From the NCBI GenBank assembly GCA_021324825.1, contig JAJPII010000015.1:62001-126000 (forward strand): a DNA stretch of 64,000 nucleotides, in the 5' to 3' direction. This DNA comes from Spartobacteria bacterium. GTDB lineage: Bacteria > Verrucomicrobiota > Verrucomicrobiia > Chthoniobacterales > Chthoniobacteraceae. This document shows positions 8,809 to 17,660 of the stretch, in pieces; within the stretch, counting starts at the first letter, position 1, and every line of letters begins with the position of its first letter. The translations under genes were made by a program, and so were the position numbers. The notes under the pieces are model-generated. The model did no database searches, was not told the origin of the DNA, and saw nothing but the letters and a program-made list of their open reading frames with translations.

Positions 8809-9525
8809 ATGCACAGAAAATTATTAGCGGCGCTGGCCCTTGTCTGTCTGCCGGGGTGCGCCTCGGTGTCGGTTCGAAACGCGGCGCTTCGTAACGAGCC
8901 CGCCTCACCGCCGGCAAGAATCTACGTCATGAATTTCGACGCGAGGGACGCCGTCTTCCGGGTAAACGAAAAGGACCCCGCGAAGATCGCGGCGGCCAAG
9001 GCGCGCGCCGCCGACAGCCTGAGCGACACGCTGGTCAAGCGTCTCGACAAATCGGTCGCGCCCGCCCTGCGCGTCCCCGCCGGCCGCGTCCGGGCAACCG
9101 ATGGCTGGCTGCTGACAGGGCGGTTCGACCGCGTAAACAGCGGCAGCGCCACATTGCGAATCCTGTTCGGGACGGGCTTGGGCGGCAGCAAAATGAATAC
9201 GACGGTCTTTCTTTACAACCTCCGCGGTCGGGCGAGAGGCAAAAAGCCGTTCCTGACCTTCACCACGACCGGCGGCAGCGGAGCCGTGCCGGGCCTCATC
9301 ACCATACCGCTGGGCGGCCCGGTCGCCACGCCCATGCTTATTTACGACGTGGCGTCCAAAGTCTATGGCGAAGAGAATCACGGCGTGAAGGACGACGCCG
9401 CCCGCACCGCGCGGATGGTCGCCGCGGCGGTCTCCGAATACATGGCCCGGCGCGGCTTCCCGTTAAAGGCCGGGGAAATGAAACCGAAGCGCAACCTGTC
9501 GGACAGCCTCGTCCGCCCTCTTTAA
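8809..9525 (+). CDS. DUF4410-like lipoprotein
   Basis: 238 residues with a lipoprotein signal ('LLAALALVCLPGCASV', lipobox LPGC), so probably anchored in the outer membrane or periplasm. The body has 'IYVMNFDARDAVF', 'GRFDRVNSGSATLRILFGTGLGGSKM' and a Gly-rich stretch, which resemble DUF4410 proteins of unknown function. It is transcribed toward ssb and the two stops overlap by 4 bases (9522-9525), so any terminator must lie inside the genes. Confidence 0.75.
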   Translation: MHRKLLAALALVCLPGCASVSVRNAALRNEPASPPARIYVMNFDARDAVFRVNEKDPAKIAAAKARAADSLSDTLVKRLDKSVAPALRVPAGRVRATDGWLLTGRFDRVNSGSATLRILFGTGLGGSKMNTTVFLYNLRGRARGKKPFLTFTTTGGSGAVPGLITIPLGGPVATPMLIYDVASKVYGEENHGVKDDAARTARMVAAAVSEYMARRGFPLKAGEMKPKRNLSDSLVRPL

Positions 9526-9989
9526 AACGGGATGTCGTCCTCGGCGTCGAGGTCGGGATCCGGCGCGGGCTTGGACGGAGGAGGCGATTGCCGCTGCTGC
9601 CGCGCGGGCGGGGGGCCGCCGCTTTCGCCGGCTTCGGAGCCGCCGCCCATGCCGGGCTTGGCGCCGATGAGTTGCAGTCCGTCGGCCACCACTTTCAGTT
9701 TGCTCCGCTTCTGGCCGGATTGCTTGTCATCCCACGAATCGAGCTGGAGACGGCCTTCGATGAAGACGGGCCGGCCCTTCTTGAGATATTCGCCCGCGAT
9801 CTCCGCCTGGCGGCCCCACAGGGTCACGTCCACGAAGGTTGTTTCCTCGCGCTTCTCCCCGTTCTCGGCGGAGTAGTAGCGGTTGATGGCCATGCCGATC
9901 TCCGCCACCGCCGTGCCTTTGGGGGTGTAACGCACCTCGGGGTCGCGCGTCAGGTTCCCCATCAGCATGACTTTGTTGAGATTGGCCAT
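9522..9989 (-). CDS. ssb: Single-stranded DNA-binding protein
   Basis: Protects ssDNA and recruits replication and repair partners. The 155 residues comprise an OB-fold of ~110 residues ('NKVMLMGNLTRDPEVRYTP', 'FVDVTLWGRQAEIAGEYLKKG'), a Gly/Pro/Gln-rich linker and the acidic tip 'DLDAEDDIPF' that binds partner proteins. It is encoded just downstream of rpsF (9-base gap), the usual bacterial arrangement. Confidence 0.97.
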   Translation of the reverse strand: MANLNKVMLMGNLTRDPEVRYTPKGTAVAEIGMAINRYYSAENGEKREETTFVDVTLWGRQAEIAGEYLKKGRPVFIEGRLQLDSWDDKQSGQKRSKLKVVADGLQLIGAKPGMGGGSEAGESGGPPPARQQRQSPPPSKPAPDPDLDAEDDIPF

Positions 9990-9998
9990 GGCCGGAGA

Positions 9999-10319
9999 TT
10001 AAGCCGCCGCGGCGGGCTTGGCGACGCTTTTCGCGGCCAGCCTTTGGAAATGCTGGCGGTACACGTCCTGGTCGAGCTTCAGTTTCGAGCGCAGCTTGTC
10101 CAGTTGCTTCGGCTCGGCGTGGAAGATGAAGTTGACGAAAAAGCCGGAATCCAGCGGGCCAGCGACGTAGGTGAACGCGCGCTTCTCCATCTTCTGGACC
10201 TGGTCGACCTCCGCGCCTTCCTTCTTGAATTCGCCTTCGAGGCGCTCGATGATTTCGCGGACGTTGTCGTCGTTTCCTTTGGTGTTCAACACCAGCAATC
10301 CTTCGTATCTGTTTTTCAT
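9999..10319 (-). CDS. rpsF: 30S ribosomal protein bS6
   Basis: 106 residues, typical length for bS6, which binds 16S rRNA with bS18 on the platform of the small subunit. 'YEGLLVLNTKGNDDNVREIIERLEGEFKKEGAEV' and 'RAFTYVAGPLDSGFFVNFIFHA' fit the ferredoxin-like fold. It lies between pth and ssb. bS18 and bL9, often in this operon, are not here; bL9 is at 58660 next to dnaB. Confidence 0.96.
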   Translation of the reverse strand: MKNRYEGLLVLNTKGNDDNVREIIERLEGEFKKEGAEVDQVQKMEKRAFTYVAGPLDSGFFVNFIFHAEPKQLDKLRSKLKLDQDVYRQHFQRLAAKSVAKPAAAA

Positions 10320-10331
10320 GGGAGGGTTACC

Positions 10332-10880
10332 TTAGTTGAATTTGTCCATCGCGGCAACCACTCCGTTGTCTTGCGCGCAGTCGATGAGCGATACGGCCCG
10401 GTCCAGCGATTCTTCGAGCGCCGCGGATTCCTCCGCGGTGAAGCGGCCCAAAACGTGTCCGGTGAGCGCGGCGGGGCCGGGCGAGCCGATGCCGATCCGC
10501 AAACGGGGAATCTCCTGCGTGCCGAAGGAGTCGAGGATCGATTGCAGCCCGTTGTGGCCGCCGGAGGAACCGGCGGGGCGGATGCGGAGTTTGCCCAGCG
10601 GAAGCGCGGCGTCATCCAGCACCACCAGCATCTCCGCCGGGGCGATCCGGCGGTAATGGGCGACGGCGGAAGCGGGTTCGCCGCTGCGGTTCATAAAGGA
10701 CGCGGGTTTGCAGAGGATGACGCCCTTCGCCGAGGCGACTTCGGCCCGCCACTCTTTTTCGGGGCGGAAGGCTGCGCCATCCCGCGCGGCGAGGCGATCC
10801 AGCACGGCGAACCCGGCGTTGTGCCGCGTGCCGGCGTATTCCCGTCCGGGATTCCCCAGACCGACGATCATCCGGAACAA
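10332..10880 (-). CDS. pth: Peptidyl-tRNA hydrolase
   Basis: Recycles peptidyl-tRNA released from stalled ribosomes. 182 residues with 'VGLGNPGREYAGTRHNAGF' (the catalytic His is in TRHNAG), 'KPASFMNRSGE', 'VVLDDAALPLGKLRI' and 'GSSGGHNGLQSI'. It follows rplY with a 2-base gap. The rplY-pth pairing is widespread. Confidence 0.97.
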   Translation of the reverse strand: MFRMIVGLGNPGREYAGTRHNAGFAVLDRLAARDGAAFRPEKEWRAEVASAKGVILCKPASFMNRSGEPASAVAHYRRIAPAEMLVVLDDAALPLGKLRIRPAGSSGGHNGLQSILDSFGTQEIPRLRIGIGSPGPAALTGHVLGRFTAEESAALEESLDRAVSLIDCAQDNGVVAAMDKFN

Positions 10881-10882
10881 GG

Positions 10883-11545
10883 CTACTTCTTCTCTTCGGT
10901 CTCTTCCTTCTTCTCCTTGATGACTTCGGGCGCGGTCGGGGCGGCTGCCGCGGCGGCAGGCTCCTCCTCGACGGTCGGCGCGGAGACCAGGAATACGGTG
11001 AGCTCGGCGTCATCCCGCGCTTCCACGCCCTCGGGAAGCCTGATGTCCTTGACGTGGATGGAATCGCCGATATTCAGCAGGGAGACATCCACGGTGATGA
11101 TGTCGGGAAGGTCTTTCGGGAGACACTCGATCTCCAGCGAGCGGACGCTTTGTTCCAGGATGCCGCCGTAGTTCTTGACGCCCGTGGGGACGCCGAACGG
11201 CTCGATGGGGATGTCGGCCTGGATGGTTTCATCCATGGAGACGGCGTGGAAGTCGACATGCAGAATCTCGCCGCCGAGCGGATGGTGCTGCACTTCCTGG
11301 ATGAGGGCCATGCGGTTGGATTTCCCGCCGTTCTCTTCGATCTCGAGATCGACCAGGACGTTCTCGCCCGCCACGCGGCCGAGGATGTTGCTGATGTCGC
11401 GCTTGGAGATCTGGAGATTCTGCGGCTGCTGTTTCGCTCCGTAGATGACGGCCGGGACGACGCCTTCCTCCTGCTTGAGTTTGTTGACGGCGTTGCGGCC
11501 TAGGTGCGAACGGGTCTTCGCGGTCAGTTTTACTTGCTTTGCCAT
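10883..11545 (-). CDS. rplY: 50S ribosomal protein bL25, long CTC form
   Basis: Binds 5S rRNA. At 220 residues it is the two-domain CTC/TL5 type, longer than the ~94-residue E. coli L25. The N-terminal domain has 'KTRSHLGRNAVNKLKQEEGVVPAVIYG', the C-terminal beta domain 'HVDFHAVSMDE' and 'GVPTGVKNYGGILEQSVRSLEIECLPKDLP' spread over adjacent strands. It ends in an Ala- and Glu/Lys-rich low-complexity tail. It is 4 bases downstream of prs, a common stress/translation operon layout. Confidence 0.95.
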   Translation of the reverse strand: MAKQVKLTAKTRSHLGRNAVNKLKQEEGVVPAVIYGAKQQPQNLQISKRDISNILGRVAGENVLVDLEIEENGGKSNRMALIQEVQHHPLGGEILHVDFHAVSMDETIQADIPIEPFGVPTGVKNYGGILEQSVRSLEIECLPKDLPDIITVDVSLLNIGDSIHVKDIRLPEGVEARDDAELTVFLVSAPTVEEEPAAAAAAPTAPEVIKEKKEETEEKK

Positions 11546-11549
11546 AAAA

Positions 11550-12497
11550 TCAGGGTTTGTCCTTGGAGCCGTTTATCTCGAAAAGCGAACTCACGGACTC
11601 ATCATTATGAATGCGTTTGATGCCTTCGCCAAGTAATTCCGCTATGGAAACGACATTTATCCGGCAAGCGTCGGTCGGGCGGACGGGGACGCTGTTGGTG
11701 GTGATGAGTTCCTCGATGTTCGATTTCCTGAGCCGCTCGATCGCCAGGTCGGAGAGCACCGCGTGCGAGACGCTCGCGAAAATATTGAGCGCGCCGTGCG
11801 CTTTCAGGATGACGGCGGCGCTGATCAGCGTACCGGCGGTCTCGGTCAGGTCGTCGACGATGAGGACGTTCTTGCCCTCCACGTCGCCGATGACGTAAAG
11901 GGCGTCGGTTTCCGTGGCGCTCTTGCGGCGCTTGGCGACGATGGCGAGGCTGGCGCCCAAAGCCTGGGAGTACGCCGACGCCATCTTCAACCCGCCCACA
12001 TCCGGCGAGACGACCACCAGCGGGTCGAGTTTCTTGGAGCGGATATATTTCAACAGCACCGGCGCGGCGTAAAGGTGGTCGACGGGAATGTCAAAAAAAC
12101 CGGCGACCTGCTGCGCGTGGAGATCGACCGTCAGCACGCGATGAACGCCCGCGGCCACAAGCAGATTGGCAATGAGCTTGGCGGTGATCGGCACGCGGGG
12201 CTGGTCCTTCCTGTCCTGGCGCGCATAGCCAAAGAACGGGATGACCGCCGTTATCCTCGCAGCGCTCGCGCGCCGGGCCGCGTCCACCATGATGAGGAGT
12301 TCCATCAGGTTCTGGTTGCTCGGCGGACACGTCGGCTGGACCATGAAAACATCGCGCCCGCGGACGTTCTCGTTGATCTTGACGAAAGTCTCCCCGTCAG
12401 GAAACGAGGTCACGGTCGCCTCGCCCAGCCGAACGCCCATCGAATCACATATCTGCCTTGCCAGCCCGGGATGCGCCGACCCGGAGAAGACTTTCAT
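11550..12497 (-). CDS. prs: Ribose-phosphate pyrophosphokinase (PRPP synthase)
   Basis: Makes PRPP from ribose-5-phosphate and ATP for nucleotide, His and Trp synthesis. About 315 residues. Motifs are 'VFMVQPTCPPSNQNLMELLIM', 'FFGYARQDRK', 'VLTVDLHAQQ' and the PRPP-binding loop 'VLIVDDLTETAGTLI'. I preferred the ATG at 12495-12497 (MKVFSGSAHP), which matches family N-termini; an ATG at 12516-12518 adds seven residues. First gene of prs-rplY-pth-rpsF-ssb. Confidence 0.96.
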   Translation of the reverse strand: MKVFSGSAHPGLARQICDSMGVRLGEATVTSFPDGETFVKINENVRGRDVFMVQPTCPPSNQNLMELLIMVDAARRASAARITAVIPFFGYARQDRKDQPRVPITAKLIANLLVAAGVHRVLTVDLHAQQVAGFFDIPVDHLYAAPVLLKYIRSKKLDPLVVVSPDVGGLKMASAYSQALGASLAIVAKRRKSATETDALYVIGDVEGKNVLIVDDLTETAGTLISAAVILKAHGALNIFASVSHAVLSDLAIERLRKSNIEELITTNSVPVRPTDACRINVVSIAELLGEGIKRIHNDESVSSLFEINGSKDKP

Positions 12498-12627
12498 GTC
12501 GGTATAGTTCCGCAACATCGGGGCCAGTGTAGAGGCCGCCGCCGCGGAATCACAAGCCCCATCGTGCGAAGGGAGAGACGCGGTTTTTCACGTCCCTCCC
12601 CCCGAGCCGCCGGTTTGGAAAAACTGG

Positions 12628-12798
12628 CTACGCAAGAGGCGGCCGGCCCCGGCCCACGAGGAGAGAGACCAGAAACAGCACGATGAATATGACGAACAGC
12701 ACATGCGCTATGGAAGCCGCGGTGCCCGCGATGCCGGTAAAGCCGAGAACGCCGGCGATGAGTGCGATAACAAGGAAAGTCAATGCCCACGATAACAT
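12628..12798 (-). CDS. DUF1328 small membrane protein
   Basis: A 56-residue protein with two transmembrane helices: '[20 protein letters not shown]' and a second helix after '[15 protein letters not shown]'. This is the DUF1328 pattern (YtjA-like), whose function is not known. The ribosome-binding site is unusually strong: AGGGGGTGAT about 7 bases before the ATG at 12796-12798. It stands alone between prs and the kdgK-like gene. Confidence 0.9.
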   Translation of the reverse strand: MLSWALTFLVIALIAGVLGFTGIAGTAASIAHVLFVIFIVLFLVSLLVGRGRPPLA

Positions 12799-12929
12799 TT
12801 GAAAATCACCCCCTTTTAGATTCGCCTACTGAATCGAAGGCCGAAGGCCATGTGCGCTTAGTGAGAGCCTTCCAGTCCTCTGGCGCGGACTTTTTCTTGT
12901 CGAGAAACGTGGTTGGGAGGACGCTGTAT

Positions 12930-13004
12930 GCTGGGGCTGTGCCAGCCGCCTGGGGTCTTCAGGCGGCTGGCACAGCCGCCTCTACAACCCAAGTGCGGGC
13001 GAAA
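12930..13004. repeat. REP-doublet / MITE-like inverted repeat, copy 2 (core and right arm)
   Basis: Two facing hairpin units, GGCTGTGCCAGCCGCCT (12934-12950) and AGGCGGCTGGCACAGCCGCC (12961-12980), then CTCTACAACCC and a GCGGGCGAAA arm that runs up to the stop codon of the sugar kinase at 13005. The left outer arm is missing. Confidence 0.8.
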
Positions 13005-14021
13005 TTACCGCTGCACGCGTCCGCTCGCGTCGCCCTTTGCCAGCGTCTCGACTTCCTCCAAGGTCACCCGGTTATAATCCCCGGGGATGGAATGCTTCAG
13101 GCAACTGGCGGCCACGGCGAATTCTATGGCCTTCTGCGGCTCGTCGCCCCGCAGCAGCGCATAGATCAACCCCCCGCCGAAACTGTCTCCGCCGCCCACC
13201 CTGTCCACGATTGTCATGTCGTATCTGCGGGAATAGGCGGCCTTGCCGTTTTCGTAGAGCATCGCGCTCCAGCCGTTGCGGCTCGCGCTGATCGATTCGC
13301 GCAGGGTTATCGCCACCTTCTTGAACCCGAACCGGGAGATGAGCTGCCCGGCCACGCTTTCATACTGGCTGTGGTCGATCTTCCCGCTCGTCACCTCCGC
13401 CCCCTTGATGCCGAACACGCTCTCCGCGTCCTCCTCGTTGGCGATGCAGACGTCCACGTATTGCATCAGGCCGCCCATCACCTTTCCGGCGGCCTCCTTG
13501 CTCCAGAGTTTTTTGCGGTAGTTCAGGTCAACGCTCACCGGCACGCCGCGCTTCCTGGCGGCTTTGCAGGCTTCCTCCGTCGTGGCCGCCGCGGTTGCGG
13601 AGAGCGCGGGCGTTATCCCCGTCCAATGGAACCATCTGGCGCCGGAAAACGCGGCGTCCCAATCCACCTCGCCCGGCTTTATCTCCGAGATGGCGCTGTG
13701 CGCGCGGTCGTACGTGACCTTGGAAGCCCGCTGGCTCGCGCCCGATTCCAGGAAGTAAATGCCGATCCGCTCGCCGCCGCGCACGATCCGGCTGACGCCC
13801 ACGCCCAGGCCGCGCAACTCATTGATGGCGCGCTGGGCCATGTCGTTCTTCGGCAGCCGCGTGACGAAATCCGCGGTCAGCCCGTAATTGACCGCCGAGA
13901 CGGCCACGTTGGCCTCGCCGCCGCCGTAGGTCAGTTCGAGGTAAGGGGTCTGCGCGTACCGCTGAAAGCCTGGGGTCGCCAGGCGCATCATGATTTCTCC
14001 GAACGTGACGAGATCAGCCAT
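13005..14021 (-). CDS. kdgK: PfkB-family sugar kinase, probable 2-keto-3-deoxygluconate kinase
   Basis: 338 residues. Substrate-side motif 'GGGEANVAVS' near residue 34 and C-terminal ATP/catalytic motif 'DRVGGGDSFGGGLIYAL', in which the Asp is the base. Overall pattern ('TFGEIMMRL', 'RWFHWTGITPALS', 'VSVDLNYRKKLW') fits KDG kinases, which phosphorylate 2-dehydro-3-deoxygluconate in hexuronate or Entner-Doudoroff catabolism. No aldolase or uronate gene is nearby, so the substrate is an inference. Confidence 0.85.
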   Translation of the reverse strand: MADLVTFGEIMMRLATPGFQRYAQTPYLELTYGGGEANVAVSAVNYGLTADFVTRLPKNDMAQRAINELRGLGVGVSRIVRGGERIGIYFLESGASQRASKVTYDRAHSAISEIKPGEVDWDAAFSGARWFHWTGITPALSATAAATTEEACKAARKRGVPVSVDLNYRKKLWSKEAAGKVMGGLMQYVDVCIANEEDAESVFGIKGAEVTSGKIDHSQYESVAGQLISRFGFKKVAITLRESISASRNGWSAMLYENGKAAYSRRYDMTIVDRVGGGDSFGGGLIYALLRGDEPQKAIEFAVAASCLKHSIPGDYNRVTLEEVETLAKGDASGRVQR

Positions 14022-14060
14022 GAAAGGGGATGTGGGGACGTTTTATGTGGGGACGTTTTA

Positions 14061-14744
14061 CTAACCGGCCACTTCCATGAGGTGTTTGAAGCGTCGCAAG
14101 TCTTCCTCGATCTGCCGCGAAGGCTCGCCGCCAAAGAGCCTCGCCACCCCCGCTCCGAGCGCGCCGCCGGGCGGGTCGTATTCCAGCGAAACGCGCACCT
14201 CCGCTCCGCCTTCCACCGGGCGGAAACGGACCGTCCCGGCGTGATCGACATCCGCGCCTTCGAGGGAACGCCAGGCGATCATCTCGCCCGGATGTTCATT
14301 GATGATCTCCGCATCCCACTGGACGACGTGCCCCGCCGGGCCTTTGGCGATCCAATGCGAGCGTTTGCCTTCCAACAACCGCACCGATTCCAGGTGGGAC
14401 ATGAAGTGCGGCAGGTTCTCGAAATTCCGCCACGCCTGGAACAAATCCCCGGGCGACCTCCGCACGAAGACCGATTTCTCGACCTTGATGCCGCGATTGC
14501 CCGGAACGCTGATCCGCGCCTTGCGCGCCGTCGCCGCCGTGTTGACGCCGAGGATTTCGTAACCTTTGCAATTTCCCGAGATGGCGCGGTAAAGGAATGC
14601 CCCGCCGAGCAGCGCCGGGAGCCATCCCTTCCGCCCGCGAGCAATGCCCGCGGCGATCAACGCGGCGCCGGCGATACCCGAAGCGATGCGTTCCGTATCT
14701 CCGACATTTCGGTTGTCGGCGGATGTTGAACACGTCTTTTCCAT
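14061..14744 (-). CDS. SRPBCC-fold protein with N-terminal DUF2892-like membrane segment
   Basis: 227 residues. The N-terminal part ('NRNVGDTERIASGIAGAALIAAGIA', split over one helix and a turn) resembles DUF2892 with a membrane-associated hairpin. From about residue 85 a polyketide-cyclase/START-like SRPBCC domain begins ('VEKSVFVRRSPGDLFQAWRNFENLPHFM'). Such proteins bind hydrophobic ligands, but the ligand is unknown. The gene is 39 bases upstream of the sugar kinase. Confidence 0.8.
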   Translation of the reverse strand: MEKTCSTSADNRNVGDTERIASGIAGAALIAAGIARGRKGWLPALLGGAFLYRAISGNCKGYEILGVNTAATARKARISVPGNRGIKVEKSVFVRRSPGDLFQAWRNFENLPHFMSHLESVRLLEGKRSHWIAKGPAGHVVQWDAEIINEHPGEMIAWRSLEGADVDHAGTVRFRPVEGGAEVRVSLEYDPPGGALGAGVARLFGGEPSRQIEEDLRRFKHLMEVAG

Positions 14745-14911
14745 GACGGAGGAGGGGATGACAGTCTGGGTTTCCCGCGGAATCTCGTCAAGAAGAAGAA
14801 TGGGGCGGCGCGCCCCGGTACAAACGCGAGGACGCGATCTTTCCCGTGACTGGCAAGGACGGTGACATTTTCGCCTTTCCCCGGGGGCGGGGCGCGGGTT
14901 AAATCCCCGCC

Positions 14912-15781
14912 GTGCAAGACACGGAACCGGCTATCGGCGTCATAGGGGGGAGCGGCCTTTACGAGATGGAGGGGCTCACAAACCCGAGGGAGGTGTGCGT
15001 CGATACGCCGTTTGGCTCGCCTTCGGATGTTCTTTTCACAGGCAAGGTCGGGGGGAGGGATGTCTATTTTCTCCCAAGGCACGGACGGGGGCACCGCATC
15101 ATGCCCCATGAGTTGAATCACCGCGCCAATATTTATGCGCTGCGGTCGCTCAATGTCCGCTGGATTCTCTGCGTGACGGCGGTGGGCAGCCTCCAGCCGC
15201 ATTACGCGCCGGAGAGCATCGTGCTGCCCGCGCAGTTCTTCGACCGGACGAGCCGGCGGGCGGAGCATACGTTTTTTGGCGGGGGCATCGTGGCGCATGT
15301 CAGTTTTGCCGACCCCACCAGCGCGCGGTTGCGGAAGCTCGTGTACGACGTGGCGGCGGGGCTGGGGTATGCGATTCACAACGGCGGCACGTATGTCAAT
15401 ATGGACGGCCCGGCGTTTTCCACCCGCGCGGAGTCGGAGACCAATCGCAAGCTCGGGTTCGACGTGATCGGGATGACGAATCTGGGCGAGGCGAAGCTGG
15501 CTTGCGAGGCGGAGATTGCGCTCGCGACGCTGGCGATGATCACCGATTACGACTGCTGGAAGGTGGAGGAGGAGCCGGTGACCGCGCAGACCATTCTCGG
15601 GCATCTGCTGGCAAACGCCACGGCGGCGAAGCGGATTCTCGCGGGTGTCATCCCGCTCATCCCGTTGGCGGCGGATTGGCCGGAGCATCGGTCGCTGGAT
15701 ACGGCGCTGATAACCCGGCGCGCCCTTTGGCCGGCGGATACGGTGAAAAGGCTCGGCGTTATCCTGGAGCGCTTCCTTTAG
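14912..15781 (+). CDS. mtnP: S-methyl-5'-thioadenosine phosphorylase
   Basis: Phosphorolysis of methylthioadenosine to adenine and MTR-1-phosphate, for methionine and purine salvage. 289 residues with 'GVIGGSGLYEMEG', 'RHGRGHRIMPHELNHRANI', 'VTAVGSL', 'YVNMDGPAFSTRAE' and 'ITDYDCW' (base-binding Asp residues, as in MTAP rather than bacterial PNP). It starts with GTG at 14912. The stop codon TAG (15779-15781) is the first triplet of repeat copy 3. Confidence 0.93.
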   Translation: MQDTEPAIGVIGGSGLYEMEGLTNPREVCVDTPFGSPSDVLFTGKVGGRDVYFLPRHGRGHRIMPHELNHRANIYALRSLNVRWILCVTAVGSLQPHYAPESIVLPAQFFDRTSRRAEHTFFGGGIVAHVSFADPTSARLRKLVYDVAAGLGYAIHNGGTYVNMDGPAFSTRAESETNRKLGFDVIGMTNLGEAKLACEAEIALATLAMITDYDCWKVEEEPVTAQTILGHLLANATAAKRILAGVIPLIPLAADWPEHRSLDTALITRRALWPADTVKRLGVILERFL

Positions 15782-15942
15782 AAAGTGCCATGCACTTTTG
15801 CGCGCTCTCCCGTTCTCCTTGGCCGGCGTCGTTGTAGAGGCGGCTGTGTCAGCCGCCTACCGATCTTTCCTGCCCCCGCTCCAGGCGGCTGATACAGCCG
15901 CCTCTACAAGCAAGAGCGGGCAAAAGTGCATGACGCGCGCTA
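15779..15942. repeat. REP-doublet / MITE-like inverted repeat, copy 3
   Basis: Near-symmetrical element. The left end TAGAAAGTGCCATGCACTTTTGCGCGCTC begins with the mtnP stop. The core GTAGAGGCGGCTG-TGT-CAGCCGCCT faces AGGCGGCTGATACAGCCGCCTCTAC. The right arm AGAGCGGGCAAAAGTGCATGAC is the reverse complement of the left arm. The element ends at CTAG three bases before the phosphatase stop. Compensating changes (TGC to TGT, CAC to TAC) sit in the hairpin loops. Confidence 0.9.
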
Positions 15943-15945
15943 GGT

Positions 15946-17280
15946 TCAGTCGAAGGCGATCTCGATGATCGAGAGGTCGTCTTCAAACTCCGGTTTTCCG
16001 CGCGCTTCCTTTAGAGAAAGGAGGATGGAGTCGAGGTTTTCCGAACCGGGGGACAGGCTGAAAAGCAGGGAGGCGAGGTCGTCGAAATAGAGCATGAAGC
16101 CGTCCGGACGCGTTATTTCAAAGGCGCCGTCGCTGAAGACGTAGAGCCGGCCCGGGCCTTCCAGGGTGTAGGAGCCGTTGGTGAACTCCGCGCCCGGCAG
16201 CACGCCGATGAGCGGGCCGCGCGTCCGAAGATTGGCGAGCCGGACGCCTTCCCCGATGAATGCCGCGCCGTGGTGTCCGCCCGTGGCGAAGGTGAGTTCC
16301 CGCCGTTTCCGGTTGAAGACGCCGTACCAGATGGTGAAGAATTTGCTGTGGTGGCGGTCGAACGGGAAGGTGCGGTTCAGGGAACTCAGGACGGCGCTCG
16401 GGTCGCGGAAGTCGGTATTCGGCAGGGTCTGCGCGCGGATCATGTTCATCAGCGAGATGGAGAGGAGCGCGGCGCCGATGCCGTGACCGCTTACGTCCAG
16501 GAGATAGACGGCGAAGTGGTCTTCGTCGATCCACTGGTAGCCGAACGCGTCGCCGCCAAGCTGGCTGGAGGGGATGTAGCGCCAGTCGGCTTTCGGCTCC
16601 GAACAGGGCGCGGGCAGGAGGGAGCGGACGTATTGCGCGGCCTCGGTCAATTCGGAGGCGAGAAGCTGCTGGCTGTTGAGGAGCGCCTGCATCGCTTCCC
16701 GCCGCTGTTCCTGCGCCCGCTTTCGCTCCGTTATGTCCTGCACGGCGCCTTCGTAGTAGCAGACGTGGCCGCCTTTCCTCACCGCGCGGACGTTTTCCAG
16801 TATCCAGCGTTTCGTCCCGTCCTTGCGATAGATTTCCGATTCGAAATCGCACACGGTGTCGTGCTCTTCCATGAGTTGGACGAACTCCGCTCTCCGCGTG
16901 GGCGAGACGTAAAGCTGGCAGCGGATATCCCGCACGCTCCGCATCAATTCGGCGGGCGACTCGTAGCCGTAGATGGCGGCCAGGGCGGGGTTGGCGCTGA
17001 TGTAAGCCCCTTCGGGGGTGGTCTGGAAGATGCCTTCCACCGAGTTCTCGAAGATGCCATGGTATTTCTCCTCCGCCGTCCGCAACGCCGCGATGGCGGC
17101 TTCCCGTTTGCGGACTTGATCCTCGAGGAACTTCCGGTATTCGCCCGGCAAGCGCTGGCGGGGAGCGGCGGTGGGGTTAAGCCCCGCGCGGAGCCGTTTC
17201 GACTTGACGGGGGAGGAGGGGCGGTTCCCTCGGGAACCCGCGCCTTCCACGACAGAGATGGGGTATCGACCGGGCATCAA
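15946..17280 (-). CDS. PAS-domain SpoIIE/RsbU-type PP2C serine phosphatase
   Basis: 444 residues: a basic N-terminal stretch, a coiled coil (~45-75), a PAS domain (~70-195, 'IFENSVEGIFQTTPEGAYISANPAL' in part, ending 'GAVQDITERKRAQEQ'), a second coiled coil, and a PP2C/SpoIIE domain (~230-444) with metal-binding 'QLGGDAFGY', 'YLLDVSGHGIGAALLS' and 'DDLSIIEIAF'. Such proteins dephosphorylate anti-sigma-factor antagonists. No antagonist or anti-sigma gene adjoins it, so the target is unknown. It has no transmembrane segment and is likely cytoplasmic. Confidence 0.92.
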   Translation of the reverse strand: MMPGRYPISVVEGAGSRGNRPSSPVKSKRLRAGLNPTAAPRQRLPGEYRKFLEDQVRKREAAIAALRTAEEKYHGIFENSVEGIFQTTPEGAYISANPALAAIYGYESPAELMRSVRDIRCQLYVSPTRRAEFVQLMEEHDTVCDFESEIYRKDGTKRWILENVRAVRKGGHVCYYEGAVQDITERKRAQEQRREAMQALLNSQQLLASELTEAAQYVRSLLPAPCSEPKADWRYIPSSQLGGDAFGYQWIDEDHFAVYLLDVSGHGIGAALLSISLMNMIRAQTLPNTDFRDPSAVLSSLNRTFPFDRHHSKFFTIWYGVFNRKRRELTFATGGHHGAAFIGEGVRLANLRTRGPLIGVLPGAEFTNGSYTLEGPGRLYVFSDGAFEITRPDGFMLYFDDLASLLFSLSPGSENLDSILLSLKEARGKPEFEDDLSIIEIAFD

Positions 17281-17372
17281 TAAAGGGTCAATCCGCAGTG
17301 GGGGGGACAGACGTTATTGCCCGGAAGGGATGAAACACGCATCCGAGGCGGTTTGCAAACCCGAAGTATCGG

Positions 17373-17633
17373 TTATTTCCTGTTTTTTACGACGTAGTCG
17401 TGGATGGTGTTGACGGTCGCGAGCGCGTTTTTGGCGACGTCGGAGTTCGGCACGGTGACGCCGAAGTGTTTTTCCAGGGAGACGACGAGTTCCAGGGCGT
17501 CGATGGAATCCAGCCCAAGGCCTTCTGCGCCGAAGAGGGGCATGTCGTTGGGGATCTCCTCCTTGGGAACCTTGAGCATGAGGTTTTCGACCATCATTTC
17601 CTTGATGGCTTCGTGTAAATCTTCGGTGGGCAT
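17373..17633 (-). CDS. Acyl carrier protein
   Basis: 86 residues. 'EGLGLDSIDALELVVSLE' contains Ser43, the expected 4'-phosphopantetheine site (LDSIDALE), in the usual four-helix ACP pattern. It is preceded on the same strand by the OprB porin and is not next to fab genes, so it may serve a secondary pathway rather than bulk fatty acid synthesis. Confidence 0.9.
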   Translation of the reverse strand: MPTEDLHEAIKEMMVENLMLKVPKEEIPNDMPLFGAEGLGLDSIDALELVVSLEKHFGVTVPNSDVAKNALATVNTIHDYVVKNRK

Positions 17634-17660
17634 TCGCGGCCCATTTAAATCGGCGTTCCC

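Noticed and set aside
14745-14911. tRNA or regulatory RNA in the gap before mtnP
   Set aside because: No cloverleaf or known riboswitch motif visible; only a GC-rich leader.
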